A stretch of 64,000 bases of DNA from NCBI GenBank assembly GCA_046290815.1, contig JBKBUF010000025.1, positions 9,365 to 73,364 of the forward strand. Direction: 5' to 3'. Numbering within the stretch: position 1 is the first letter of the stretch; each line of letters opens with the position of its first letter. The notes under the pieces were generated by a model that ran no database searches, was not told the DNA's origin, and saw only the letters and a list, made by a program, of their open reading frames with translations. The DNA comes from JBKBUF01 sp046290815 (GTDB lineage: Bacteria > Bacteroidota > Bacteroidia > Cytophagales > Cytophagaceae). A program made the position numbers and the translations under genes. Of this stretch, positions 35,894 to 45,022 are shown in pieces.

Positions 35894-37120
35894 ATGCATA
35901 GAGTCGTAATTACCGGAATTGGAATTTACTCCTGCCTGGGAAAGAATCTTGATGAAGTTCGTGATTCTTTATTTAAAGGAAAATCAGGAATCGTTTTTGA
36001 TCCCGAAAGAAAGAATATGGGGTTCCGTTCGGCCTTAACCGGTTTTGTTGAAAAGCCTAATCTTAAAGGACTTCTTGACAGAAGGCAAAGAATAGGAATG
36101 GCCGAGCAGGGGGAGTACGCATATCTATCCACACTTGAAGCATTTAAAAACGGCAATATTACTGAAGACATTCTTGAGAGAAACGAATTCGGGATATTGT
36201 TTGGAAACGATAGTTCTGCTAAAGCTGTAATTGAAGCTACAGATACTATCAGAGAAAAGAAAGATACCACTCTTGTTGGTTCTGGTTCAGTATTTCAATC
36301 TATGAACTCAACTGTAACCATGAATCTTGCGACTATATTTAAATTAAAAGGAGTTAATTTCACAGTAAGTGGTGCTTGTGCCAGCGGTTCTCACGCAATT
36401 GGTATCGGATATTTTCTTATTAAGCACGGATTGCAAAAAGGAATTGTCTGTGGTGGGGCCCAGGAAATAAATCCATATTCCATGGGCAATTTTGATGCCC
36501 TAAGCACTTTCTCCATTCGTGAAAATGATCCGACTGCAGCCTCAAGACCTTTCGACAAAGGAAGAGATGGTCTTGTTCCAAGTGGTGGAGCGGCCACTGT
36601 TATTCTGGAAAGTTATGAGTCTGCAATCGAAAGAGGCGCACCTATATTGGCAGAAATTATCGGATATGGTTTTTCATCCAACGGAGGACATATTTCTCAG
36701 CCTAATGTGGAAGGCCCGTCAAGAGCATTGCATATGTCTTTAAAAGATGCAGGTATTCAGTCGAAGGAAATTCAATATGTAAATGCACATGCTACATCCA
36801 CTCCGGTAGGTGATATGTATGAAGCCAGAGCATTGGATAATGTATTTTCAGCATCCAAGCCATTGGTAAGTTCTACTAAGTCTATGACAGGTCACGAATG
36901 TTGGATGGCCGGTGCAAGTGAAATTGTGTATTCAGTACTCATGATGAATAATTCTTTCGTTGCTCCGAATATTAATATGGAGACTCCGGATGAAGATTCG
37001 GCTAAACTTAATATTGCTACCAAAACCGTAGAGACCAATATAGATATGTTGTTGTCAAATTCATTTGGTTTTGGCGGAACAAACTCTTCATTGATATTGA
37101 AGAAATATAAAAAACAATAA
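35894..37120 (+). CDS. Beta-ketoacyl-ACP synthase (pigment PKS)
   Basis: This 408-residue condensing enzyme of the KAS I/II fold has its nucleophile C162 in GACASGSHAIG and the two histidines in VNAHATSTPVGD and SMTGHECWMAGASE. The C-terminal NSFGFGGTNSSL is also canonical. All catalytic residues are present, so it should condense malonyl-ACP with the growing chain. It lies between fabG and an ACP gene, similar to the KR-KS pairing in aryl polyene clusters. Which step it performs among the three intact KAS I/II-type ketosynthases cannot be decided from sequence alone. Confidence 0.9.
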   Translation: MHRVVITGIGIYSCLGKNLDEVRDSLFKGKSGIVFDPERKNMGFRSALTGFVEKPNLKGLLDRRQRIGMAEQGEYAYLSTLEAFKNGNITEDILERNEFGILFGNDSSAKAVIEATDTIREKKDTTLVGSGSVFQSMNSTVTMNLATIFKLKGVNFTVSGACASGSHAIGIGYFLIKHGLQKGIVCGGAQEINPYSMGNFDALSTFSIRENDPTAASRPFDKGRDGLVPSGGAATVILESYESAIERGAPILAEIIGYGFSSNGGHISQPNVEGPSRALHMSLKDAGIQSKEIQYVNAHATSTPVGDMYEARALDNVFSASKPLVSSTKSMTGHECWMAGASEIVYSVLMMNNSFVAPNINMETPDEDSAKLNIATKTVETNIDMLLSNSFGFGGTNSSLILKKYKKQ

Positions 37121-37196
37121 AATTGAACTAATATAAAATTACCAGGTGTTAATTGATAACACAAAATACTGACCTATTAAGAAAAACTTATTTATT

Positions 37197-37454
37197 ATGA
37201 ACAATCAGGAAATAATTGAGAAAATTAACGGATTTTTAGTAGAGGAATTTGAAGTTGATGCAGATAAAATCAGTCCGGAAGCTAATTTAAGGGAAACACT
37301 TGCTTTGGATTCATTAGATTATGTTGACCTGGTAGTAGTTATTGAAAGCAATTTCGGATTCAAAGTTACCGGAGAAGATTTCGTTAATATTCATACCTTC
37401 CAGGATTTTTACAATTATATTCTTGGTAAAGTAGCAGAAAAGCAGGCTCAGTAA
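37197..37454 (+). CDS. Acyl carrier protein
   Basis: This 85-residue acidic helical protein carries the phosphopantetheine site S39 in LALDSLDYVDLV. It ends only 3 bp before the acyltransferase gene. One of two ACPs in the locus; it differs from the second at most positions outside the serine motif, consistent with separate partners. Confidence 0.93.
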   Translation: MNNQEIIEKINGFLVEEFEVDADKISPEANLRETLALDSLDYVDLVVVIESNFGFKVTGEDFVNIHTFQDFYNYILGKVAEKQAQ

Positions 37455-37457
37455 CAA

Positions 37458-38333
37458 ATGGCAAATTGGCGTGGTCAAACCCGGGGAGGCCTGATAGGAC
37501 ATAAAATATTTATTTTTATCCTTCGGTACCTGGGCTTGAAAATAGCTTATTTTGTTTTAAGATTTGTAGCGCTTTACTATCTGCTATTTTCCAGAAAGTC
37601 TACAAAAACCGCATACTCATTTTTCCGCGATGTATTAAATTATAAGGCTTTTACCAGTTGGTTGAAAGTTTATAAAAATTATTACATCTTCGGTCAGACC
37701 TTAATCGATAAAGTTGCAGTCATAGGTGGTCTCGGAGAAAAATTTTCTGTTGACCATGATGGGCAGGTATACCTCCGAGAAGTAGTTTCCAAAGGAACAG
37801 GTGGATTATTTATTAGTGCCCATATTGGTAATTATGAAATTGCAGGCCATCTTCTGAAGCAAATCAACGCTCCCAAAATAAACATTGTAATGTATGATGC
37901 GGAGCACCAAAAGATCAAGTCTTACTATTCTCAAATTTATGGAGAAAGACCTGTGAATATTATCCCGGTGAAAGATGATCTGTCTCATATTTTTGAAATT
38001 AATAATGCCATTAAAAGAAGCGAGATTGTATGCATTCACGGCGACCGTTTTGTGCCGGGAAGTAAGGTGGTAAAATGTCAATTCCTGGGTAAAGAAGCTT
38101 TTTTTCCCTTGGGGCCTTTTATCATTGCCAATAAATTAAGAATTCCTTATTCTTATGTTTTCGCTTTAAAAGAGACAGAAAACCACTATCACTTTTATGC
38201 AACTCCTTCAAAGGTGAGTGAATCAACTCCTGAAGATATGGTAAAGGAATATGCAGAAAATCTTGAAAAGATGGTATTAAAATATCCGGAGCAGTGGTTT
38301 AATTTTTACGATTTCTGGCAAGCAAAACCATAA
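37458..38333 (+). CDS. LPLAT/HtrB-family acyltransferase
   Basis: This 291-residue protein resembles lipid A biosynthesis (HtrB/LpxL) acyltransferases. It has an N-terminal hydrophobic segment and an H-x4-E motif in SAHIGNYEIAG, followed by IHGDRFVPGSKVV. Family members transfer acyl groups from ACP to lipid acceptors at the inner membrane. Aryl polyene clusters regularly contain such an enzyme, thought to link the polyene to a lipid anchor. Its stop overlaps the next possible start by one base (TAATG), so it is tightly coupled with darA. Confidence 0.85.
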   Translation: MANWRGQTRGGLIGHKIFIFILRYLGLKIAYFVLRFVALYYLLFSRKSTKTAYSFFRDVLNYKAFTSWLKVYKNYYIFGQTLIDKVAVIGGLGEKFSVDHDGQVYLREVVSKGTGGLFISAHIGNYEIAGHLLKQINAPKINIVMYDAEHQKIKSYYSQIYGERPVNIIPVKDDLSHIFEINNAIKRSEIVCIHGDRFVPGSKVVKCQFLGKEAFFPLGPFIIANKLRIPYSYVFALKETENHYHFYATPSKVSESTPEDMVKEYAENLEKMVLKYPEQWFNFYDFWQAKP

Positions 38334-38353
38334 TGATTAGGAAGTATATTGGA

Positions 38354-39265
38354 ATGAAGAAGGTATTGATTTTGTATTATAGCCAGAGCGGGCAAATGAA
38401 GAATATCCTGCAATCCATTTTTGCAGAATCAGTTTTTCACAGTGAGAAGGTCGAATTGCACTGGAAACAAATTACTCCTGTTAATAAATTTAAATTCCCA
38501 TGGGGTGGAACACAATTCATGGATGTTTTTCCTGAGTCATATTTTTGTGTACCGTCAGAAGTTGAACATATAGAAGAAGGGAATATCAGTTATGATCTCA
38601 TAGTTATCGGATACCAGCCGTGGTTTTTGTCTCCAAGTATTCCTGTTTCATCTTTTTTACAATCTGAGCAGGGAAAACAATTGCTTAAGGATAAGCCTGT
38701 GATTACGGTAGTAGGGTGCAGGAACATGTGGATTAATGGTCAGGAAAAGGTTAAAAAAATGATCTCAGATTGCGGAGGAAGACTTAAAGGAAATATTGTT
38801 TTGCAGGATAATCATCATAATCTGATAAGTTTATTTACTGTAATTGGTTGGCAGGTAAAGGGTATTAAAGAAAAATATTGGGGATTTTTACCTCCATCGG
38901 GTGTTTCGGAATCCGATATACAATCATCAGGAAGATTCGGGCCGGAAATCATGCATGCTCTGATCACCGGAGAATGGGATTCACTTCAAAATAAACTTAA
39001 ATCATTAGGTGCAGTAAAGGTAAATACTACCCTTATGCTGCTTGAACTGGTAGGTAACCGTATGTTCAGGTTGTGGGCTACTCTAATAAGAGCCAGCGGC
39101 AAGCCCGGAAGCACTATGAGGAATATTCTTCTCCAAGTGTTTATGTATTACCTGATTTTCGCCATTTTTATAGGAAATACGCTGTTTTCAGTAGTTTCAG
39201 TAGTCAGGTCGCTCTTCTTCAGAAAATCTGTAAAAGCACAGGTCGAGTACTTCTCAGGAGTATAA
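38354..39265 (+). CDS. darA: Dialkylresorcinol condensing enzyme DarA
   Basis: DarA and DarB together build 2,5-dialkylresorcinols. This protein has a flavodoxin-like N-terminus (MKKVLILYYSQSGQMKNIL) and family-typical segments such as PWFLSPSIPVSSFL and GCRNMWINGQEKV. The ATG at 38354 is chosen because the flavodoxin-like strand begins there; an in-frame ATG at 38333 would add seven residues and overlap the upstream stop. One or two hydrophobic segments lie near the C-terminus (about 262-285). The next gene, after 258 bp, encodes its partner DarB. Confidence 0.85.
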   Translation: MKKVLILYYSQSGQMKNILQSIFAESVFHSEKVELHWKQITPVNKFKFPWGGTQFMDVFPESYFCVPSEVEHIEEGNISYDLIVIGYQPWFLSPSIPVSSFLQSEQGKQLLKDKPVITVVGCRNMWINGQEKVKKMISDCGGRLKGNIVLQDNHHNLISLFTVIGWQVKGIKEKYWGFLPPSGVSESDIQSSGRFGPEIMHALITGEWDSLQNKLKSLGAVKVNTTLMLLELVGNRMFRLWATLIRASGKPGSTMRNILLQVFMYYLIFAIFIGNTLFSVVSVVRSLFFRKSVKAQVEYFSGV

Positions 39266-39523
39266 CCCCTCCGGCTTAGCTATATAAGCTTCTATATTCG
39301 TCTGTTTTTTCCCTCTATTCATCCTGTAGCCCTTCCGCTGTTAGTCTCTTGGATAATATGTAATAAATTCACTTAATTATTAATGGACTTTGTGTTGTAA
39401 ATCATGTAAGTTTACGCCTCGTTTAAAATAGTTTATTTGTTTTAATAAAACCCCGCAAAAGGAATTTTTTTAAAGGAAAACTGTTTTAAATAACTAAGAG
39501 AATTTTTTGAAAAAAAATCGGTG

Positions 39524-40663
39524 ATGTTTAAGGAAGTTTTCATAACAAATCTTTCTAAGTTCCTGCCAAACGACCCTGTTTCAGTGGATGAAATGGAAGG
39601 AATATTGGGAATGATAGATAATAAGCCTTCAAAAGCCCGCAGGCTTGTTTTGAGGAATAATGGTATCAAAACAAGATATTATGCGATAGACAAAGAAGGA
39701 AATATTACACATACAAATGCTGAGCTTGCAGCAGAAGCAATCAAAAGACTTTGCACTGATGATTTCAAAGTACAGGAAATTGAAATGCTATGTTCAGGTA
39801 CTTCAGTACCGGATCAGATTATGCCTTCACATGGCATGATGGTTCATGGTTTGATAAATGCCAGCCAGATTGAAGTGTTTTCCCCTGCAGGTAATTGCTG
39901 CTCAAGTATGCATGGGCTTAAAATCGCATATCTTTCTGTAATGACAGGTAACTCTTCCAATGCCGTGGTGACAGGTTCAGAGTTGCTTTCACCGATTCTA
40001 ATGTCTAAACATTTCAGATATGAAAGCAGAAAAGTAGAAGAGCTTGAAGAGAAGCCAATACTTGCTTTCGAGAAAGACTTTTTGAGATGGATGCTATCTG
40101 ATGGCTCAGGCGCAGCATTGCTTCAAAATAAACCTGCTAAAAACGGAATTTCCTTTAAGATTGATTGGATTGAAACTTTCTCCTTCGCTAACGAATATGA
40201 GGTATGTATGTATGCAGGAGGTGTGAAAGGTCCTAACGGAGAATTTAAGAGTTATAAACTTATCGATAGCAAAGAGTGGCTTACAGACTCTGTATTTGCA
40301 ATGAAGCAGGATGTAAGGCTCCTTGATAAGGTAATTGTTGAGGTGGGTATCAGAGGTCTGCAGAGAATTCTTCAGAAGAAAAATTATGATGTTTCTGAGA
40401 TAGATTATTTTCTTCCTCATATTTCTTCTGAATTTTTCAGAGGAAGATTTCAAAAAACTTTAAACGAATTAAATATTAATATTCCGCAAGAGAAATGGTT
40501 TACGAACCTGACCACTGTGGGGAATATTGGATCTGCTTCAATTTTTGTTATGCTTGAAGAACTAAAAGCTTCAGGTAAATTGAGAAAAGGACAAAAAATA
40601 CTTTTGGGAGTTCCGGAAAGCGCTAGGTTCTCTTATGCATGTGCGCTTTTAACTGTTGTTTAG
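39524..40663 (+). CDS. darB: DarB, ketosynthase III-like enzyme for dialkylresorcinol
   Basis: This 379-residue thiolase-fold protein is KAS III-like. The nucleophile should be C126 in GNCCSSMHG, with a histidine in LPHISSEFF and an asparagine in VGNIGSASIF completing the triad. DarB joins a beta-ketoacyl thioester to an enoyl thioester, giving a cyclohexanedione that is then aromatised; this is known for the family. An in-frame GTG three bases upstream is disregarded. The 258 bp before it may hold its own promoter, but no exact consensus match was found. Confidence 0.87.
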   Translation: MFKEVFITNLSKFLPNDPVSVDEMEGILGMIDNKPSKARRLVLRNNGIKTRYYAIDKEGNITHTNAELAAEAIKRLCTDDFKVQEIEMLCSGTSVPDQIMPSHGMMVHGLINASQIEVFSPAGNCCSSMHGLKIAYLSVMTGNSSNAVVTGSELLSPILMSKHFRYESRKVEELEEKPILAFEKDFLRWMLSDGSGAALLQNKPAKNGISFKIDWIETFSFANEYEVCMYAGGVKGPNGEFKSYKLIDSKEWLTDSVFAMKQDVRLLDKVIVEVGIRGLQRILQKKNYDVSEIDYFLPHISSEFFRGRFQKTLNELNINIPQEKWFTNLTTVGNIGSASIFVMLEELKASGKLRKGQKILLGVPESARFSYACALLTVV

Positions 40664-40671
40664 AAAAAGAT

Positions 40672-41130
40672 ATGACCCAATTCGAGCCTATTGTTGATCA
40701 GGAGATACTTGTACAACTAATTCCGCAGAAAGAACCGTTTGTTATGGTGGATAAACTTCTTTCTTCAGAGGAGGTTAAAACTGTTTCCGGACTTTCCATA
40801 ACAGATAAAAATATATTTTGTATCAACGGGGTTTTTACCGAGCCTGGCATAGTTGAAAATATAGCCCAGACTGCTGCCTTAAGAATCGGATATGTTATCT
40901 ATGAGAAAACTCAACGGGGGGAAGCGTTGGAAGGTAATGCACCAATAGGGTTTATAGGCGGAATAAAAGATCTTAAGATATATTCTCTGCCTAAAATAAA
41001 TCAGGAGATAAAAACTGAAATAGTTTTTGAAAAGGAAGTGATGGATGTTTCGCTCATAAGAGGAAAAGTTCATTGTCAAGGTGAGCTTATTGCAGAATGT
41101 GAAATGAAAATTTTTGTTAAAAAAGATTAA
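40672..41130 (+). CDS. Hotdog-fold 3-hydroxyacyl-ACP dehydratase-like protein
   Basis: This 152-residue protein starts at the ATG at 40672 (MTQFEPIVDQE), 8 bp after darB; an earlier in-frame ATG at 40639 would overlap darB. It has the hotdog helix phrase NGVFTEPGIVENIAQTAA, close to FabZ/FabA-type dehydratases where H and E or D act in catalysis. The usual FabZ histidine (xHFP) is not seen; FCINGVFTEPG holds that place, so catalysis is uncertain and the protein may instead be an ApeI/ApeP-like partner. Confidence 0.75.
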   Translation: MTQFEPIVDQEILVQLIPQKEPFVMVDKLLSSEEVKTVSGLSITDKNIFCINGVFTEPGIVENIAQTAALRIGYVIYEKTQRGEALEGNAPIGFIGGIKDLKIYSLPKINQEIKTEIVFEKEVMDVSLIRGKVHCQGELIAECEMKIFVKKD

Positions 41131-41141
41131 ATCTCACAAAT

Positions 41142-41534
41142 ATGGACAAAGATAATGTACCACAGGATAAAGGTGGATTGGAATGGGTGAAGAAGGTTGT
41201 ATATGCCACCGATAAAGATGGTAACTATACTAAAGCTCATACCTGCGGATGGGAACCTGAAAATGTAGCCCTAAATCAGGCATGGGAAGTTATTAATGAA
41301 AAGGTAGAGGAAGCCAGAAAGAAAGTGCAGGAAGGAAAAGTTAGTCCTATTGCCTACCATATGGAAAAAAATATGATGGACGAATCTCTTGTTTCCGACT
41401 ATATGGGAATAAGCAAGAGGAAGGTGGTGAAGCACCTCGACCCTAAAGAGTTTAATAAACTTTCTGAGGATACACTAAAGGCTTATGCGCGTGTCTTTAA
41501 GATAACTATAGAACAATTGATAAAAACAGATTAA
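41142..41534 (+). CDS. Small HTH-like protein of the pigment locus
   Basis: This 130-residue protein has an N-terminal part with KAHTCGWEPENVALNQAW and a helical C-terminus (about 70-128) resembling an XRE-type helix-turn-helix: DESLVSDYMGISKRKVVKHL and DTLKAYARVFKITIEQLI. It has no membrane segment. Its stop overlaps the start of the BtrH-like gene (TTAATG), so the two are translationally coupled. It may be the local regulator of the pigment genes, or the fold may serve protein contacts; the sequence does not decide this. Confidence 0.65.
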   Translation: MDKDNVPQDKGGLEWVKKVVYATDKDGNYTKAHTCGWEPENVALNQAWEVINEKVEEARKKVQEGKVSPIAYHMEKNMMDESLVSDYMGISKRKVVKHLDPKEFNKLSEDTLKAYARVFKITIEQLIKTD

Positions 41535-42550
41535 TGTCTGAGACAATAAAAGTTAATTTTGAACACCACCAATCAGCCCATTGTGAGAATGGCGCCGTTT
41601 CAAACCTCCTGAGATTTCATAAATTGGTAATAAGTGAACCTATGGTTTTTGGTATAGGTTCAGGCCTGTTTTTTTCATACATGCCTTTCGTAAAGCTAAA
41701 TGGTCTTCCTGTGGTTTCTTACAGAATTCTGCCTGGCTGGATATTTTCCAGAGTCACAAAGAGGCTAGGAATAAAAATGGAAAGCCGCAAATTCAGCAGT
41801 GAAAAAAAAGCAATGGAAGAGCTGGATAAAGTTTTAGCTAAAGGGTTGCCCGTAGGGATGTTGACAAGCGTATTTTATCTTCCCTATCTTCCTCCGGCAT
41901 TAAGATTTCACTTCAATGCTCATAATATTGTTGTAATCGGAAAAGCAGGGAACAAATATCTCGTAAGTGATCCGGTACTTGAAGGAATTCATGAAATAGA
42001 ATATGAAGATCTTGTTCGTGCCAGGTTTGCCAAAGGTACAATGCCTCCTAAAGGAAGAATGTACTATCCTACAAGTGTTCCATCTAAGGTGGATCTTAGA
42101 CCGGCTATTGTAAAAGGTATTAAGCAGACAGCAACGGATATGCTTACAATACCAGTTCCATTCTTCGGATTGAAAGGTGCTAAATACCTTGCAAAGAAAA
42201 TGAGAAACTGGCCACAAAAGCTTGGTGACAGAAAAGCCATTCTTTATTTAGGACAAGTTATAAGAATGCAGGAAGAGATAGGAACCGGTGGTGCAGGATT
42301 CAGATTTATATTTGCTGCTTTCCTGCAGGAAGCAGCCACTGAACTTAAACAGGAATGGCTTAGAGATGTCTCTAAAGAAGTTACTGCTGTAGGTGACAGA
42401 TGGCGTGATTTTGCTTTCGAAGCAGGCAGGATTTGTAAAGGCAGATCTGCCAATGAGGTTTCTTTTAATACTTTGGCTGATATAATTCTGGAGTGTGCAG
42501 AAAGAGAGAAAGAAATATTCAGAAAGTTAAAAAAGATCTCTTTAAACTAA
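41534..42550 (+). CDS. BtrH-like acyltransferase (BtrH_N and DUF4872-like)
   Basis: This 338-residue protein matches the BtrH family: HCENGAVSNLLRF near the start with C17, FNAHNIVVIGK with H130 and YLVSDPVLEG with D146, a papain-like Cys-His-Asp set. In butirosin biosynthesis BtrH moves an acyl group from an ACP to an aminoglycoside; that is established for the named member. By analogy this enzyme could transfer the ACP-bound aryl polyene onto the dialkylresorcinol hydroxyl, the ester step of flexirubin assembly. It is in the operon just after darAB. The C-terminal half (about 180-335) is helical, as in DUF4872. Confidence 0.82.
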   Translation: MSETIKVNFEHHQSAHCENGAVSNLLRFHKLVISEPMVFGIGSGLFFSYMPFVKLNGLPVVSYRILPGWIFSRVTKRLGIKMESRKFSSEKKAMEELDKVLAKGLPVGMLTSVFYLPYLPPALRFHFNAHNIVVIGKAGNKYLVSDPVLEGIHEIEYEDLVRARFAKGTMPPKGRMYYPTSVPSKVDLRPAIVKGIKQTATDMLTIPVPFFGLKGAKYLAKKMRNWPQKLGDRKAILYLGQVIRMQEEIGTGGAGFRFIFAAFLQEAATELKQEWLRDVSKEVTAVGDRWRDFAFEAGRICKGRSANEVSFNTLADIILECAEREKEIFRKLKKISLN

Positions 42551-42556
42551 GGTTCA

Positions 42557-43306
42557 ATGCAGGAAGCAGCAGTGGTAATAAAAAACCTTACCAAGTATTA
42601 TGGTAAAGAAAGCGTAAAAGCTGTCTCTGATGTTTCTTTTGAAATAAAAAAAGGAGAGCTGTTTGGTCTACTTGGTCCTAATGGCGCAGGTAAAACAACT
42701 ATGATCTCCGCCATTACAGGTTTGGTAAAGCCTTCTTCGGGAAATGTCCTGATCTTCGGTCATGATGTTGTAGAAGAATATGACCTGGTGAAAAAAAGGA
42801 TTGGCTTAGTGCCACAGTCCATTGCTTTATATCCTTCGTTGACCGGTAGGGAAAATCTTAAGTTTTTCGGCCGGATGTCAGGGCTGGGAAATAAAGAAAT
42901 TTATGAGAGGGTTGATAAGTGGCTTGAGATAATGGGTCTCAGCAAGAGTGCTGACAGGAAAGTTGACGGATATTCGGGTGGAATGAAAAGGAGAATAAAT
43001 CTTATTGCAGGCCTTTTACATGAACCTGAATTATTAATTCTTGATGAACCTACTGTTGGTGTAGATGTACAATCAAGAATTGTAATACTGGAGCAACTAA
43101 AGGAAATTAATAAATCCGGAACTACCATCATATATACATCACATTATCTGGAAGAAGCAGAGAATTTATGTACTTCTCTGGTAATTGTAGATAAAGGGAC
43201 AGTATTATGCAGTGGTACACCTCAGGATCTTTTCAATAAATATCACTGTGGTAAAAATCTGGAAGAGTTATTTATTACTTTGACCGGAAGAACATTAAGG
43301 GATTAA
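42557..43306 (+). CDS. ABC transporter ATP-binding protein
   Basis: This 249-residue ATPase has Walker A GPNGAGKTT, Q-loop VPQSIALYPSLTG, signature YSGGMKRR, Walker B LLILDEP and an H-loop in YTSHYLEE. It lies 6 bp after the BtrH-like gene and 15 bp before the matching permease. An ABC-2 type exporter of pigment or precursor is inferred from location. Confidence 0.93.
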   Translation: MQEAAVVIKNLTKYYGKESVKAVSDVSFEIKKGELFGLLGPNGAGKTTMISAITGLVKPSSGNVLIFGHDVVEEYDLVKKRIGLVPQSIALYPSLTGRENLKFFGRMSGLGNKEIYERVDKWLEIMGLSKSADRKVDGYSGGMKRRINLIAGLLHEPELLILDEPTVGVDVQSRIVILEQLKEINKSGTTIIYTSHYLEEAENLCTSLVIVDKGTVLCSGTPQDLFNKYHCGKNLEELFITLTGRTLRD

Positions 43307-43321
43307 TTCAGGTAAGCAGAT

Positions 43322-44587
43322 ATGAAGTTTTATTATTGTATGAAAAAAGAAATGCTTCTCCTCCTTAGAGATAAGGCAGGGTTGGCTATTCTTTTTATTA
43401 TGCCGCTTTCTCTTATTATTCTAATGGCGCTAATACAGGATGCTCCTTTCAAAGATTATCAACAGGCAGAACTTTCTGTTTTGCTTATAGATGAAGATCA
43501 AGATACTTTAAGTGCTGCAGTGGAAAAAAGTCTTGTTTCCGGGAAGATGTTTAAAGTGAATAAGATAAAAAAGTTCCCGGGAGAAGAAGAAGTTAAACGT
43601 GAAGTGGCTGGGGGAAAATATAAAATGGCTATACTTATACCTTTCGGTGCAAGTCAGGCTTTAAGATCTAAAGCCAGAGAAGATGTAGAAAGGGTATTCT
43701 CTCCGGTTGATGCTGAAGGGCAATTTCAATTTGATAATTCCATTCAGCTATTTTGGGATCCGGAAATAAAACTTCCTGTAAAGCAATCATTAGGTGTTGC
43801 ACTTGAAAAAATTGTTTCAGGTGTTCAGGCTTCAGTAATTATTTCTGAATTATCAGGAGCAATTTCTTCAATAAATCCTGGAGGTGGTAAGGTGGATTTC
43901 AAACCCGGACTTGTAGTAAAGATTCAGGAGACAGATGCTACATTAAGACGCATGCCTGAATTCACCTTGAATTCCGTTCAGCATAATGTGCCGGCCTGGT
44001 CTGTGTTCGGTATATTTTTTATTGTACTTCCTCTGGCTGGCAGTATCATAAAAGAAAGGGAAGAAGGTAGTATAATGAGGCTTAAAACCCTTCCGGTTTC
44101 TATGTTTACAGTATTAGGAGGAAAAATAGCAGGTTATCTAATTGTTGCGGTATTGCAATTTTCTGTAATGATACTTGCCGGCATTTTTCTTATGCCTGTT
44201 TTAGGATTAGATAAATTGGATATCGGCGAGAATTATCATCTGCTTTTTTTGGTTGTGTTATCTATTGCCCTTGCTGCAACAGGGTTTGGCGTGCTGATAG
44301 GTACAATATTTAAAAACCACCATCAGTCAAGTACTTTTGGAGCTGTTGCAATTGTAATATTGGGAGCCATAGGCGGTATTTGGGTTCCTGTATTTGTTAT
44401 GCCAGAAATACTTAGAATGTTAAGCCTGCTTTCTCCGCTGGCTTGGAGTATGAATGCTTTTAATGACCTTATTTTAAGAGGTGGAGATATTAGTTTGATT
44501 TTACCTGAAGTAATTAGTCTTATCGTTTTTGCTGGCGGCAGTTTGCTGCTTGCTTCCTGGTATGAGAAAAATCACAGTGTTGCATGA
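43322..44587 (+). CDS. ABC-2 type transporter permease
   Basis: This 421-residue inner-membrane protein has one N-terminal helix, a long periplasmic region (about 45-225) and five or six C-terminal helices (about 228-415), the layout of ABC-2 permeases related to the NatB/YhfP group. The cytoplasmic motif IIKEREEGSIMRLKTLP is typical. Its stop overlaps the thioesterase start (GCATGA), so the genes are coupled. It pairs with the ATPase at 42557; the substrate is unknown, although the gene setting points to a flexirubin intermediate or lipid. Confidence 0.9.
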   Translation: MKFYYCMKKEMLLLLRDKAGLAILFIMPLSLIILMALIQDAPFKDYQQAELSVLLIDEDQDTLSAAVEKSLVSGKMFKVNKIKKFPGEEEVKREVAGGKYKMAILIPFGASQALRSKAREDVERVFSPVDAEGQFQFDNSIQLFWDPEIKLPVKQSLGVALEKIVSGVQASVIISELSGAISSINPGGGKVDFKPGLVVKIQETDATLRRMPEFTLNSVQHNVPAWSVFGIFFIVLPLAGSIIKEREEGSIMRLKTLPVSMFTVLGGKIAGYLIVAVLQFSVMILAGIFLMPVLGLDKLDIGENYHLLFLVVLSIALAATGFGVLIGTIFKNHHQSSTFGAVAIVILGAIGGIWVPVFVMPEILRMLSLLSPLAWSMNAFNDLILRGGDISLILPEVISLIVFAGGSLLLASWYEKNHSVA

Positions 44588-45021
44588 TAAACAGAACAGA
44601 AGAAAGTAGTTTGATATCTATTGTTGAAGTGCCTGTGAGATTTTCAGAGGTAGATGCAATGACAGTGGTATGGCATGGTAATTATGTGCAGTATCTTGAA
44701 GATGGCAGGGATGCCTTCGGTAAAAAATTTGATCTGGATTTTCTCGGCGTTTATTACAAAGAAGGATTTCTTTCTCCGGTGGTTCAGGTAAAAGTTGATT
44801 ATAAAAGGCCTTTAAAACTTGGAGATGTGGCCGTTATAGAAACCACATTTGTTAAAACTCCGGCGGCAAAGGTGATCTTTAAATATAGAATTTTCCGAAA
44901 AAGTGACGGACAGCTGACAACAACTGCTGAGACCACACAGGTCTTTCTTACTAAAGATAATGAGTTGTCAATTACTGTACCTCCTTTTTATGATGAATGG
45001 AAAAAGAAATGGCTGAAATAA
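44584..45021 (+). CDS. 4HBT-family acyl-CoA/ACP thioesterase
   Basis: This 145-residue hotdog protein has the 4-hydroxybenzoyl-CoA thioesterase motif VRFSEVDAMTVVWHGNYVQY, with the catalytic Asp in EVDAM. It would release or edit acyl thioesters. Aryl polyene clusters contain such a thioesterase, usually assigned to hydrolysing stalled or wrong starter units. It overlaps the permease gene by 4 bp and precedes the next ketosynthase gene by one base. Confidence 0.88.
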   Translation: MINRTEESSLISIVEVPVRFSEVDAMTVVWHGNYVQYLEDGRDAFGKKFDLDFLGVYYKEGFLSPVVQVKVDYKRPLKLGDVAVIETTFVKTPAAKVIFKYRIFRKSDGQLTTTAETTQVFLTKDNELSITVPPFYDEWKKKWLK

Positions 45022-45022
45022 C

